Assembly (NCBI GenBank): GCA_016290135.1
Contig: JAEESW010000014.1
Coordinates: 1 to 50,242 of the forward strand
Source: a bacterium
GTDB lineage: Bacteria; UBP6; UBA1177
DNA: 50,242 bases
Direction: 5' to 3'
This document shows positions 40,377-48,884 of this stretch, piece by piece. The translations under genes and the position numbers were made by a program. Every line of letters starts with the position of its first letter. Position 1 is the stretch's first letter. The notes beneath the pieces are model-generated. The model was not told where the DNA came from and did no database searches. It saw nothing but the letters and a program-made list of their open reading frames with translations.

Positions 40377-42959
40377 TCAATCCTCTTCGTCGTCAAGTTC
40401 CGGAACAAGTTCGTCTTCCGCGTCTTTCTTCGGTCTGTTTTTATTTTCACCGTCGTTTTCTATGATCTTTTCCTCTCCGCCGGGAGTGACCATGATCGAA
40501 TTTTCCTTCTTGTTGGCAGCTTCGATCCTTTTCAGTTCCTCTTTCTCAAAAGCCTGCTGATGACCGACGGCGTTGACGACCGAAAGAAGGGGTCCGCGCC
40601 TTTTGTCGAGGTATACCGTCTCTTCGAATTTGGTGTCGCCGCCGTAATACTTCCTCGCGAATTCATCACGCTCCTCCATTTTCTTGCGGAGGATACGCTC
40701 GAAATCCTCTTTGCTGTCAACGACGTGCGGAGTGAGGATGAGCAGCAGGTTCACTTTGGCCTTGTTCACTTTCTTATATTTGAAAAGGTTTCCGATGACA
40801 GGTATGTCGCCCAGGATCGGAATTTTGTTTTCGCCTTCGGTAACTGTATCCTTCATAAGTCCGCCGATGACTATCGTCTGCTCGTTTTCGGCATTGATCT
40901 TGGTCTTTGCCTGTCTTTTCGTCGTTTTGTAACCGTAATCGGTCTGCGCGCCGAGCTCAGTCATTTCCTGGTTGATCTCAAGCGTCATGTAGCCTGACTC
41001 GTTGATCTGCGGTTTAATTTTGAGTTTAAGCGCGACATCTTCACGGGTGTAGGTTATCGTGCTTCCTGTCGTGCTCGTCAGGATGTTTCCCGACGGGAAC
41101 GGAACTGTTTCACCGACTGTGATCTCGGCTTCTTCGTTGTCCGTCGTGAGAAGATGCGGAGTCGAAACTACGTTTACAGTGGAATCGTTCTGCGCCGCGT
41201 TCAGAATGAGTCCGATCGAAGGAACGCCGTCAACAAGCGAAAGACCGGGCATTCCGGCTGTTCCGTCAACCGAGGCGCCTACCATTCCGGCAACGAGTCC
41301 GGGAGTCGGTGAAGATAGAGCCTTTCCGAAGAAAAGAGGAACTTTCTCGCCTGCGACCGTTACTTCATAACCCATCGCGCTGTATGCGTTGCCGTATTCA
41401 AGGTTGTTGTCGATACTTACTTCGAGGATCGCAGCTTCGACAAAGACCTGTTTTCTCTTGACATCAAGTTTCTCGACGACTTTTTTGAGGTTCCTGAAAT
41501 CCTGAAGCGAAGAAACGACTACAAGAGAGTTGGTCGATTCGTTGGCAGATATCTGGACATCACCTTCGAAGACATCGGTCCCTTTGTTCCCTGTCTTTGA
41601 AGATCCTGAAGCCTTTTTGTTTTTCGACAGTGAATTCAAAGTCTTGAGCATGTCCTCTGCTTTCGCGTTCTGAAGCTTTACGACATGGATCTCGCCTTCG
41701 CCCTCTACTTCGCGGTCGATATTCTGGACTACCTGAAGGATCAGATTGTAGGTCGCCTTGTTGCAGAGAACGATTATCTGCTGACTTCTTTCATCTGCAA
41801 CGATGTGGATATAAGTCTCGCTCAGGCCTTCGCTGTCGTCCTGACCCCATGACGGATGAAACGGAGGACGGGGAGGAAATTTGCCGCCGTTCGCCTCGCC
41901 CTGTTTACCGACACCGCCAAGAGAAGGCGTATTGTCGTTGTTTTTTCCTTTTTTGTTCCCCTTTTTGGAGAAATCCTTAAAAATATCCTCTATGATCTTG
42001 CGCGCATCCGCTGCAAGGACGTGGTTGAGCTTGATAAAATAGAGTTCGGCCTTGTCGGACTCGGAAGGCTGGTCAAGCTCCTTTACCAGCATCATGATCT
42101 TCCTGATGTTGGCTGCGTAATCGACAACGATCAAAGTCTTGTCGTCGAAGACCACCGAAGTCGCGCCTTTGTCCCTGAAAAGTTTCAGCACTTTGTCTAT
42201 ATCGGTCGCTGTGACATACTCGAATTTCATGATAGTCGCGACCATTTTGAAAAGATCCGGGACATTGGCGCCCTTATAAAAAGGGATCTTCATCTCGGGG
42301 ATGTTTTTTTCTTTCGTGATTATCGTGTAGGAACCGTCTTCCGAAACGCTGAAATCGTTGACCGCAAGAAGCGTGAGGAACGTTTTGTAGGCTTCAGCGA
42401 CAGTGACCTTCTGCGGAGAGAGGAGGTTGATCTTTGCTTTGCCCAGATTTTCGGGGATTATGAAGTTTTTCTGCAGCAGATCGGAAAAGAGTTTAACGAC
42501 GTTCATAAGCTCTTCGTCCTTGAAATCGAGCCTGATCTTGAGATTCATATTGGCTGCTTTAGGCTCGTTTATCTCGACTTTCACAGCGTCAAGAAGCTTG
42601 TTTTCGTCAGGAGTCTTAGGCTGTTCCTTGTCAAGGATATTCTTCGGCTGCGGAGGAGTCACAGTCCTGACTTCATTGTTGTTTTTCTTGGGCTGCGCCG
42701 CATTTTCCGCCGGTTTTGCCTCATCCTCCTTTTTATCGCCGTTTTCTTCATCCTTGTTCTCAAGATCGACATTCCTCGGTTTGGGATTGTTGAATTTCTT
42801 CAGATTCGGATTCATCGGCCTGACTTTGTTGAACTTATTATTGTTGATATTGATCGGAACTTTAATGTTTTCAGCTCCGTCTCCCTCTTCCGGGTAAACA
42901 TTCGTGAACGAAAAAGCAATCAGAGCCGCCAGAAAAATCATCTTTTTCAGATCCAGCAT
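40377..42959 (-). CDS. gspD: type II secretion system secretin GspD
   Basis: This 860-residue protein has a signal peptide (to about 23) and an Asn/Lys/Pro/Glu-rich low-complexity region (about 25-135) that is not usual in GspD. The N0 domain (LKIRLDFKDEELMNVVKLFS), N1-N3 domains with a Gly/Pro/Asn-rich insert (about 345-385), and the secretin barrel (about 540-760; LLTTDNEEAEITVGETVPF, then TLEINQEMTELG) follow. An acidic tail ends the protein. It forms the outer-membrane channel. No lipobox was seen. GGAGG lies 5 bases before the ATG. Confidence 0.96.
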   Translation of the reverse strand: MLDLKKMIFLAALIAFSFTNVYPEEGDGAENIKVPININNNKFNKVRPMNPNLKKFNNPKPRNVDLENKDEENGDKKEDEAKPAENAAQPKKNNNEVRTVTPPQPKNILDKEQPKTPDENKLLDAVKVEINEPKAANMNLKIRLDFKDEELMNVVKLFSDLLQKNFIIPENLGKAKINLLSPQKVTVAEAYKTFLTLLAVNDFSVSEDGSYTIITKEKNIPEMKIPFYKGANVPDLFKMVATIMKFEYVTATDIDKVLKLFRDKGATSVVFDDKTLIVVDYAANIRKIMMLVKELDQPSESDKAELYFIKLNHVLAADARKIIEDIFKDFSKKGNKKGKNNDNTPSLGGVGKQGEANGGKFPPRPPFHPSWGQDDSEGLSETYIHIVADERSQQIIVLCNKATYNLILQVVQNIDREVEGEGEIHVVKLQNAKAEDMLKTLNSLSKNKKASGSSKTGNKGTDVFEGDVQISANESTNSLVVVSSLQDFRNLKKVVEKLDVKRKQVFVEAAILEVSIDNNLEYGNAYSAMGYEVTVAGEKVPLFFGKALSSPTPGLVAGMVGASVDGTAGMPGLSLVDGVPSIGLILNAAQNDSTVNVVSTPHLLTTDNEEAEITVGETVPFPSGNILTSTTGSTITYTREDVALKLKIKPQINESGYMTLEINQEMTELGAQTDYGYKTTKRQAKTKINAENEQTIVIGGLMKDTVTEGENKIPILGDIPVIGNLFKYKKVNKAKVNLLLILTPHVVDSKEDFERILRKKMEERDEFARKYYGGDTKFEETVYLDKRRGPLLSVVNAVGHQQAFEKEELKRIEAANKKENSIMVTPGGEEKIIENDGENKNRPKKDAEDELVPELDDEED

Positions 42960-42968
42960 TTATGCCTC

Positions 42969-43940
42969 CTACTCTATTGTATATTCTAAAGTTTCATTCT
43001 GCCCTTTTCTGACGATGTCGAGCGAAAGCTTGGACGCACTCTGGAGCCTCGAATAAGCCTCGAGTGCCTTGTCGGGACTTGAAAGCTCGATACCGTTTAT
43101 CGATTTCAGGACATCGCCGTTCTGGATCCCTATCTTGGTGTAAAGACTGTCTTTCGCGATAGAGAAGATCTTGAACCCGTTGTCTTTCGCCGACGGGACT
43201 ATCCTCGCCTGAGACGCGAGCGCGCCGAGGTTTCCCGTCGCTTTGTTGAGGTCTGCGCGTTTGACGACATACTGGTTCGGACCGACATTCCTGATATCAA
43301 AATCATCATCACCTTTCGGCTGCGGCTGAGTCTCTCCAGCCATTTTCGGTGCTTCGGGGACAGGCATCTGTTTAGCCTCTCCGACACCGTCGCCGATGCA
43401 TTTAACACCGCTCGTCGTTCTGAAGATCGCGATGTTCCTCCAGACAAAAGCAAGGATCACGCCGTCCTGCACTTCGGCCCCGGTCCTTGTCACAGCGCCT
43501 CCGTTTCCTTTGCCTTTGAGGATGGCGAACGAAAAGTCGTTGTCCTTCGCGACTATCGTTCCGGTAAGTTCGTAACCCGGCAGAAGAGCACATTTGTCAG
43601 GATTTTCAAGATAAAAGAATATATCTTCCTTGCTCATTTCGGGAACTTCCTTACTCTCTTCAACACTATCCGTCGTCTGCTGATCAGTGAGAGCGATGAG
43701 GCGCGACGAGGAATCAAAAATATTAGCGGAAGTCATATTGTTGGGATTTTTGCCGAAATAAAAACTCTCCTTTTTTTCTTCGCTTGTATTTCCTTCAAGT
43801 GTTTTATAGTAATTTTTTCCGACCGGAACATAGACCTGTTCACCTTTGACGACGAAAGCGAGCAAGAATCCGACGAAAGAAAGTACCGCCGCCGCTATCG
43901 CGATAAACAAAGCTATGTTCAAAACAGTTCTGCTTTTCAA
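42969..43940 (-). CDS. gspC: type II secretion system protein GspC
   Basis: This protein of about 323 residues has one membrane helix (about 8-32), the HR region that contacts the secretin (ELTGTIVAKDNDFSFAILKGK) and a C-terminal PDZ domain (about 245-323; YTKIGIQNGDVLKSINGIELSS). GspC links the inner platform to GspD. The start is taken as TTG at 43940 with GAGG 6 bases upstream. The longer frame beginning at 43985 would start inside the sigma-54 promoter, upstream of the transcription start. First gene of the secretion cluster. Confidence 0.88.
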   Translation of the reverse strand: MKSRTVLNIALFIAIAAAVLSFVGFLLAFVVKGEQVYVPVGKNYYKTLEGNTSEEKKESFYFGKNPNNMTSANIFDSSSRLIALTDQQTTDSVEESKEVPEMSKEDIFFYLENPDKCALLPGYELTGTIVAKDNDFSFAILKGKGNGGAVTRTGAEVQDGVILAFVWRNIAIFRTTSGVKCIGDGVGEAKQMPVPEAPKMAGETQPQPKGDDDFDIRNVGPNQYVVKRADLNKATGNLGALASQARIVPSAKDNGFKIFSIAKDSLYTKIGIQNGDVLKSINGIELSSPDKALEAYSRLQSASKLSLDIVRKGQNETLEYTIE

Positions 43941-43976
43941 AGCACACCTCGCAAAAAACAAAGACCGCTTATTTAA

Positions 43977-43992
43977 GCAACTCAAGTGCCAA
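43977..43992 (-). promoter_or_regulatory. sigma-54 (-24/-12) promoter of gspCDEF
   Basis: On the minus strand TTGGCAC-TTGAG-TTGC matches the sigma-54 consensus almost perfectly, with GG and GC 10 bases apart (43990-43989 and 43978-43977). Transcription would start near 43965, about 25 bases before the TTG start of gspC. Confidence 0.85.
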
Positions 43993-44036
43993 AAAAATTT
44001 TTCAATAAAATTAACATGTTACACCATCAGTCAAAA

Positions 44037-44065
44037 TGCCAATTCGGCAATTTGACATTTTGTCA
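44037..44065 (-). promoter_or_regulatory. tandem 13-bp palindromes, putative enhancer-binding-protein sites upstream of gspC
   Basis: TGCCAATTCGGCA (44037-44049) and TGACATTTTGTCA (44053-44065) lie 3 bases apart and 45 bp from the outer end of the sigma-54 element. The first is identical to, and the second one base different from, the sites before gspG. Confidence 0.75.
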
Positions 44066-44093
44066 CATTCTTTTCAGCTCCGCCGCAATTCAT

Positions 44094-44124
44094 CGTTACG
44101 GCGAAACGGCGTAACGACGTTACG
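44094..44124. repeat. three CGTTACG/CGTAACG half-sites
   Basis: CGTTACG (44094-44100), its reverse complement CGTAACG (44110-44116) and CGTTACG again (44118-44124) form two overlapping inverted repeats, with a 9-base and a 1-base gap. They lie between the gsp activator sites and the exchanger promoter and look like an operator for an unknown regulator. Confidence 0.45.
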
Positions 44125-44147
44125 TTATTATCTAAAAAACGATAATC

Positions 44148-44175
44148 TTGAAATTGCGGAATTTTCAACCATAAT
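44148..44175 (+). promoter_or_regulatory. putative sigma-70 promoter of the cation exchanger gene
   Basis: TTGAAA (44148-44153), a 16-base spacer and CATAAT (44170-44175) lie 31 bases before the ATG at 44207. Confidence 0.6.
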
Positions 44176-44206
44176 CCGGCGATTTTGTCTTTTTTGTGAG
44201 GTAAAA

Positions 44207-45136
44207 ATGTGGGTCCAGGGAATAGTTTTGATAGTTTCCCTTTTGGTTTTGGCATGGAGCGCAGATAAATTCGTTGACGGATCGTGCGGACTGGCACACT
44301 GTCTGGGGATTTCACCGTTTTTGATCGGGATGATCATTGTCGGATTCGGCACATCGGCCCCTGAAATGCTCGTTTCGGCAGTATCGGCGTTTGAAGGAAG
44401 CCCCGACATCGCGCTCGGCAACGCATACGGCTCGAACATCACGAACGTTCTTTTGATTCTCGGAGTCGCAGCGATCGTAAACCCGATAAAGGTCGATTTT
44501 TCGGTCGTAAAAAAAGAGCTTCCGTTCCTTGCCGGAACGATAGTCCTCACCGTTTTTCTTGTTCTTGACGGCTTCATCTCGCGCATCAACGCGATTTCCA
44601 TGCTCATCATTTTCATCCCAATAATGGTGATTTCCTCTCTCGGCAAAAAAGAGGAAGAGAACAAAGAAGAAACCGACAGAAAAGAGTCTCTGCTCAAATC
44701 AATATGCCTGATAATCCTCGGTCTGGCGCTTCTCGTCAGCAGTTCGCGCGCTCTCGTCTGGGCTGCAAAAGACATTGCGACAGCCCTCGGGATCAGCGAA
44801 CTCATCATCGGTCTCACGATAGTCGCGCTCGGGACTTCGCTTCCGGAACTCGCGGCTTCGGTATCGGCCGCAAGGAAGAACGAGCACGGTGTCGCATTCG
44901 GGAACGTTGTAGGCTCGAACCTTTTCAACACGATGTGCGTTGTCGGCATCGCCGGAACAATCACGCCCATAGCCGTTGATCCGAAGATACTTACGAGAGA
45001 TCTTCCGGCAGTCGCATTAGTGACCTTGTTCCTCTTCATTTTCGGCATCAGGAAAAAAATCAGCCGCGCTTCAGGCGTCTTTCTCGTAGCGCTTTATATC
45101 GTCTACACGATCCTTTTGGGATTGAAAGTCATTTAA
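44207..45136 (+). CDS. CaCA-family calcium/sodium antiporter (YrbG-like)
   Basis: This 309-residue membrane protein has about ten helices and the two inverted alpha-repeats of the Ca2+/cation antiporter family. Repeat 1 has GFGTSAPEMLVSAVSA and GNAYGSNITN; repeat 2 has ALGTSLPELAASVSAA and GNVVGSNLFN. The Pro-Glu pairs of both repeats, which bind the cations, are intact. It exchanges Na+ or H+ for Ca2+ across the inner membrane. The start at 44207 has GAGGT 4 bases upstream; a longer frame from 44036 would run through the promoters. Confidence 0.93.
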   Translation: MWVQGIVLIVSLLVLAWSADKFVDGSCGLAHCLGISPFLIGMIIVGFGTSAPEMLVSAVSAFEGSPDIALGNAYGSNITNVLLILGVAAIVNPIKVDFSVVKKELPFLAGTIVLTVFLVLDGFISRINAISMLIIFIPIMVISSLGKKEEENKEETDRKESLLKSICLIILGLALLVSSSRALVWAAKDIATALGISELIIGLTIVALGTSLPELAASVSAARKNEHGVAFGNVVGSNLFNTMCVVGIAGTITPIAVDPKILTRDLPAVALVTLFLFIFGIRKKISRASGVFLVALYIVYTILLGLKVI

Positions 45137-45153
45137 GATCTGAGAAGAACTCT

Positions 45154-46716
45154 CTACAGATGTTTGAAACTTCTGATTCCGGTGAATACCATCGGGATAC
45201 CGTGTTCGTTGCAGGCATCGATCGATTCCTGGTCTCTGACTGATCCGCCGGGCTGGATTATCGCCGTGATACCGACAGATGCAGCTCTGTCGACGCAGTC
45301 TCTGAACGGGAAGAACGCGTCGCTTGCCATTACGCAGCCTTCGACCGGAGACTGAGCCTTTTTGATCGCGATATCAAGAGAGTCGATTCTTGACATCTGC
45401 CCTGCTCCGACACCGACCGTTGCGCCGTTTTTAGCGATAAGTATCGCGTTGCTTTTGATGAAACGGACCATATTCTGCGCGAAAAGGAGCTCTTTGATCT
45501 GCCCGGGAGTCGGCTTTTTCTCGGTCACGAACTGAAGATCAGCCTCCGTGATGACGCGTCTGTCCGCGGTTTCGATGAGAACTCCGCCCGAGATCTTCTT
45601 CAATTCGACATCCATTGCAAAATTACGAGCGAACTCGCCGACTTCGACAAGTCTGATGTTCTTCTTTTTGCTGAGGACTGCTTTCGCCTCGTCCGAAAAC
45701 GCCGGAGCGACGATAGCTTCGACAAAGAGAGCCTTCATTATTTCAGCCGTTTCGCCGTCAAGCGTCTTGTTTACGGCGATGATCGATCCGAACGCGCTGA
45801 CAGGGTCGCATGCAAGGGCTTTCGTATATGCTTCGGCAAGAGTTGAGCCGACAGCAGCGCCGCACGGATTGGTGTGTTTTACTATCGCCACAGCAGGTTC
45901 AGTGTAGCCGCTGACTATATTTTTCGCAGCTTCGAGATCCATGTAGTTGTTGAATGAAAGCTGCTTTCCGTGAAGCTGTTCGGCAAGTGCCAGAGTCCCT
46001 TTTTCAGCCTCGCTGTCGATATAGATGGAGGCTTTCTGATGCGGGTTTTCGCCGTAGCGCAGAGTCTCCTTTTTGACGAACTGCATATTTATGAATTCGG
46101 GGTCTTCGCTGATTTTTTCGCCGCAGCAGTCGACTGTCGAAAGATATGAAGCAATGTAGCTGTCGTAAGCCGCAGTAAGCCTGAAAGCCTTGGAAGCAAG
46201 TTTGAAGCGCGTTTCAAGCGAAATCTCTCCGCCGTTTGCCTTCATTTCGTCAAGTATAGCTTTGTAGTCATCGGGAGAGGTGACGATAGCGACATCTCTG
46301 AAATTCTTTGACGCGCTTCTGACCATCGAAGGACCGCCGATATCGATGTTTTCAATGATGTCTGCAAAGGGTTTGCCGCTTTCGACCGTCTTTTTGAACG
46401 GATAGAGGTTGACAACGACCATGTCGAACATCGTGATGCCGTGATCTGACGCAGCTTTCATGTGGTTTGCATCGTCTCTGCGCGCAAGGATCCCGCCGTG
46501 GATCTTCGGATGGAGCGTTTTGACGCGGCCGTCCATCATTTCGGGAAAACCTGTGTAATCCTCGATCTTCGTTACGTTTATCCCGTTGTCTGCAAGCATT
46601 TTGCAGCTTCCGCCGGTCGAAAAGATCCTGACACCCGCCTTGTCGAGCTCTGATGCAAAATCGACAAGTCCCGTCTTGTCAAAAACACTGATGATAACAT
46701 TTTTGATTTTTGCCAT
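45154..46716 (-). CDS. purH: bifunctional AICAR transformylase / IMP cyclohydrolase
   Basis: This 520-residue enzyme carries out the last two steps of IMP synthesis. The N-terminal MGS-like cyclohydrolase domain (VIISVFDKTGLVDFASEL; FSTGG; VKTLHPKIHGGILARRD) is followed by the transformylase domain with QLSFNNYMDLEAA, VAIVKHTNPCGAAVG and the late ASDAFFPFRDCVD. All parts are present at normal length. GGAGG lies 5 bases before the ATG at 46716. It is not linked to other pur genes here. Confidence 0.97.
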   Translation of the reverse strand: MAKIKNVIISVFDKTGLVDFASELDKAGVRIFSTGGSCKMLADNGINVTKIEDYTGFPEMMDGRVKTLHPKIHGGILARRDDANHMKAASDHGITMFDMVVVNLYPFKKTVESGKPFADIIENIDIGGPSMVRSASKNFRDVAIVTSPDDYKAILDEMKANGGEISLETRFKLASKAFRLTAAYDSYIASYLSTVDCCGEKISEDPEFINMQFVKKETLRYGENPHQKASIYIDSEAEKGTLALAEQLHGKQLSFNNYMDLEAAKNIVSGYTEPAVAIVKHTNPCGAAVGSTLAEAYTKALACDPVSAFGSIIAVNKTLDGETAEIMKALFVEAIVAPAFSDEAKAVLSKKKNIRLVEVGEFARNFAMDVELKKISGGVLIETADRRVITEADLQFVTEKKPTPGQIKELLFAQNMVRFIKSNAILIAKNGATVGVGAGQMSRIDSLDIAIKKAQSPVEGCVMASDAFFPFRDCVDRAASVGITAIIQPGGSVRDQESIDACNEHGIPMVFTGIRSFKHL

Positions 46717-46751
46717 AAAACCCTCCACTGTTAAATAAAAAAATCGCCGCC

Positions 46752-46779
46752 TTCATAGCAAAATCGCGATTTATTGCAA
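46752..46779 (-). promoter_or_regulatory. putative sigma-70 promoter of purH
   Basis: On the minus strand TTGCAA (46779-46774), a 16-base spacer and TATGAA (46757-46752) lie 36 bases before the purH ATG. No PurR-type palindrome was recognised. Confidence 0.5.
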
Positions 46780-46816
46780 TTTTTACAGAATTTTTTTTGG
46801 CGTCCTTTTCTGGATC

Positions 46817-47974
46817 CTAAAACTCGGAAACTCCCCTTTTAAGCCGCTGCAGACCGTCTTCAAGAGTCGTTTTCGGACAGGCGATGTTCATTCTGAGGAA
46901 GTGTTTTCCCGCATCGCCGTAAACGCTTCCGGCTGTGAGGAAAAGCCCCGTTTTTTCTCTGATCTTCGAGGCGGCTTCCGTGCTTTCGAGCCCTGTCTTC
47001 GAGATGTCGAGCCACAAAAGATAGGTCGCGTCGCTTTTTACGACTGAAATTTCAGGGATCTCCTTTTCAACGAATTCGTATACCCGTTTTCTGTTTTCGG
47101 AAACATATTTCCGCATCGCATCGAGCCACGGCGCGCCTTCATTGAAAGCTGACACAGCCGCAGTGCATGCAAAAGAATTGGGTTCCGCGATCTCGTCTGT
47201 GTTGAGGGCTCTCCAGACTTTATGCCTGATGAAAGGATCTTCGGCATATACCGCCGCACTTTTCATCCCGGCCATGTTGAAAGCCTTCGTCGGAGCAATG
47301 CAGGTCACCGAAATTTCGCAGCAAATATCGGAAACGGAGGCAAACGGGACATAATCTTTGCCCGGTTCTGTGATATCGCAGTGGATCTCATCAGAAACTA
47401 TCGTGACACCGTGTCTTTTCGCAAGTTCCCCGACTTTCCCGAGGTCTTCCTTTCCCCAGATCTTCCCTGCAGGATTCTGCGGATTGCAGAGGATCATCAA
47501 TGTCGTCTGCGGATCCGAAAGTTTCTTTTCAAGATCGTCGAGATCCATGCTGTATACGCCGTTTTCATAGATCAGCGGGCTTTCGAGAACGCGGCATCCG
47601 TTGTTGACGATGCTGTTGAAAAAAACATTGTAGACCGGGGTCTGGATCACGACATTTTCATTCGGAGTGGTAAGTTTCCTCACGATCGAGGATATTGCGG
47701 GAACTACACCGGTGCAGAAGACAAGCCCTTCTTTTTTCATCTTGAAACCATGGCGCGTTTTCCACCAGTTAATGTAGGCTTCATACCACTCGTCCGGGAT
47801 CACAGAGTATCCGAAGACACCGTGTTCGAACCGTTTTTTTATCGCGTTTCCGATCTCGGGAGCAAGCCTGAAATCCATGTCCGCGACCCACATCGGAAGC
47901 TCGTTTTCCTTCACATCCCACTTGACGGAATCAGTTCCGCGCCTGTTTATGACGGTATCGAAATCGTAATTCAT
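46817..47974 (-). CDS. PatB/MalY-family PLP-dependent C-S lyase or aminotransferase
   Basis: This 385-residue fold-type I PLP enzyme begins NYDFDTVINRRGTDSVKWD, contains ELPMWVADMDF, the cofactor-binding NPQNPAGKIW and SDEIHCD segments, and the Schiff-base Lys in APTKAFNMAGMKSA. These are hallmarks of the PatB/MalY cystathionine beta-lyase subgroup, which splits cystathionine or cysteine to give thiol, pyruvate and ammonia. The start at 47974 lies 2 bases after the DUF3737 stop, and GAGGTG upstream supports it. Tight coupling to DUF3737 is notable. Confidence 0.92.
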   Translation of the reverse strand: MNYDFDTVINRRGTDSVKWDVKENELPMWVADMDFRLAPEIGNAIKKRFEHGVFGYSVIPDEWYEAYINWWKTRHGFKMKKEGLVFCTGVVPAISSIVRKLTTPNENVVIQTPVYNVFFNSIVNNGCRVLESPLIYENGVYSMDLDDLEKKLSDPQTTLMILCNPQNPAGKIWGKEDLGKVGELAKRHGVTIVSDEIHCDITEPGKDYVPFASVSDICCEISVTCIAPTKAFNMAGMKSAAVYAEDPFIRHKVWRALNTDEIAEPNSFACTAAVSAFNEGAPWLDAMRKYVSENRKRVYEFVEKEIPEISVVKSDATYLLWLDISKTGLESTEAASKIREKTGLFLTAGSVYGDAGKHFLRMNIACPKTTLEDGLQRLKRGVSEF

Positions 47975-47976
47975 GC

Positions 47977-48852
47977 TCACCTCAGCCATTCCGGCCTTTC
48001 AGATTTTTTTACAATATTTTTGCATGTTATTTTTGTCTTTGCAGGATCGATCCTGTCCTGTTCGATGATGAGTTCGCCGATCTCTTCCGCTTTTATCATC
48101 CCGCTTTTCGGATTCAGCACGCTCTCCACCCTGGTCGTAATGTCGGCTTCGACCGAAGAGTATTCGAAAGCGAGCGTCGTATTCAGAAGTTTGCAGTTCC
48201 TCATCACGAGGTTTTCGATGTAGCACATCCCCTGAAGACTTTCGATCGTGCAGTTCTCAAAAACGAGATTTTTGGAATTCCAGCCCAAATACTCACCGGA
48301 AATGAAGGAATCGCGGACGGTGACATTCCCGCTGTTCCAGAAGGCGTCCTTCGAAAGCAGCCTGGAATCGCGCACCGTCACATTCTTCGCGCCGTCAAAG
48401 GAGTAGTTCCCGTCGAGGACGAGGCGGCTCACTTCGGCATTTTCACAGTTCATTGCAAAGTAGTCGCCTTTGGCCGAAACATTCCTCATTTTTATGTCGC
48501 GGCAGTTCCACAGAGTCTCTGCAGCATTTGTGAAGACAACATTTTCAAGAGTCAGCCCTTCGCATCTTCTGAAATTTTTCGGAGCCTGGATCACAGCATC
48601 AACGACAGAAACATCTTTAGAATACCATACTCCGGCCCGCGCCATCTCGAACCATTTGCAGTCGTGCGCCTTCACATTTTCGCAGTACCACAGCGGATAC
48701 TTCCAGCGGAATGCCGAACCCGAAAGTTCGATACTGCAGCTCTCTTTTAGCGGAGATTCTCCATCTTCAAAGATCGAATCAACAATCCTGAGATCCTTAC
48801 TCCCGAAAAGACTTCTTTCGCCTCTGAAAATTTTTTCCCTAAGTTCTTTCAT
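47977..48852 (-). CDS. DUF3737 family protein (parallel beta-helix-like)
   Basis: This protein of about 291 residues contains repeated short strands of the form 'NVTVRDS..', 'NLVFENC..', 'NLVMRNCKL', as expected of a right-handed beta-helix. Its N-terminus (GERSLFGSKDLRIVDSIFEDGESPLKE, then WKYPLWYCENV) matches DUF3737. Function is unknown. No signal peptide is present, so it is probably cytoplasmic. ATG at 48852 has GGAAG 5 bases upstream; ATG at 48864 is the alternative. It is translated together with the C-S lyase. Confidence 0.88.
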   Translation of the reverse strand: MKELREKIFRGERSLFGSKDLRIVDSIFEDGESPLKESCSIELSGSAFRWKYPLWYCENVKAHDCKWFEMARAGVWYSKDVSVVDAVIQAPKNFRRCEGLTLENVVFTNAAETLWNCRDIKMRNVSAKGDYFAMNCENAEVSRLVLDGNYSFDGAKNVTVRDSRLLSKDAFWNSGNVTVRDSFISGEYLGWNSKNLVFENCTIESLQGMCYIENLVMRNCKLLNTTLAFEYSSVEADITTRVESVLNPKSGMIKAEEIGELIIEQDRIDPAKTKITCKNIVKKSERPEWLR

Positions 48853-48884
48853 TGAATCTTCCATGATCCCGCTATTCCAATCGA

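Noticed and set aside
41856-42989. A 377-codon open frame on the plus strand opposite gspD
   Set aside because: Antisense to the secretin, low-complexity Phe/Arg/Val translation, no start signals.
43941-43985. A 15-residue longer N-terminus for GspC starting with TTG at 43985
   Set aside because: It would begin inside the sigma-54 -24/-12 element, upstream of the expected transcription start.
44291-44306. TGGCACACTGTCTGG in the exchanger gene as a sigma-54 element
   Set aside because: Inside coding sequence and no TTGC at the -12 position.
47222-48223. A 333-codon open frame on the plus strand opposite the C-S lyase and DUF3737 genes
   Set aside because: It crosses two clear genes on the other strand and encodes no recognisable domain.
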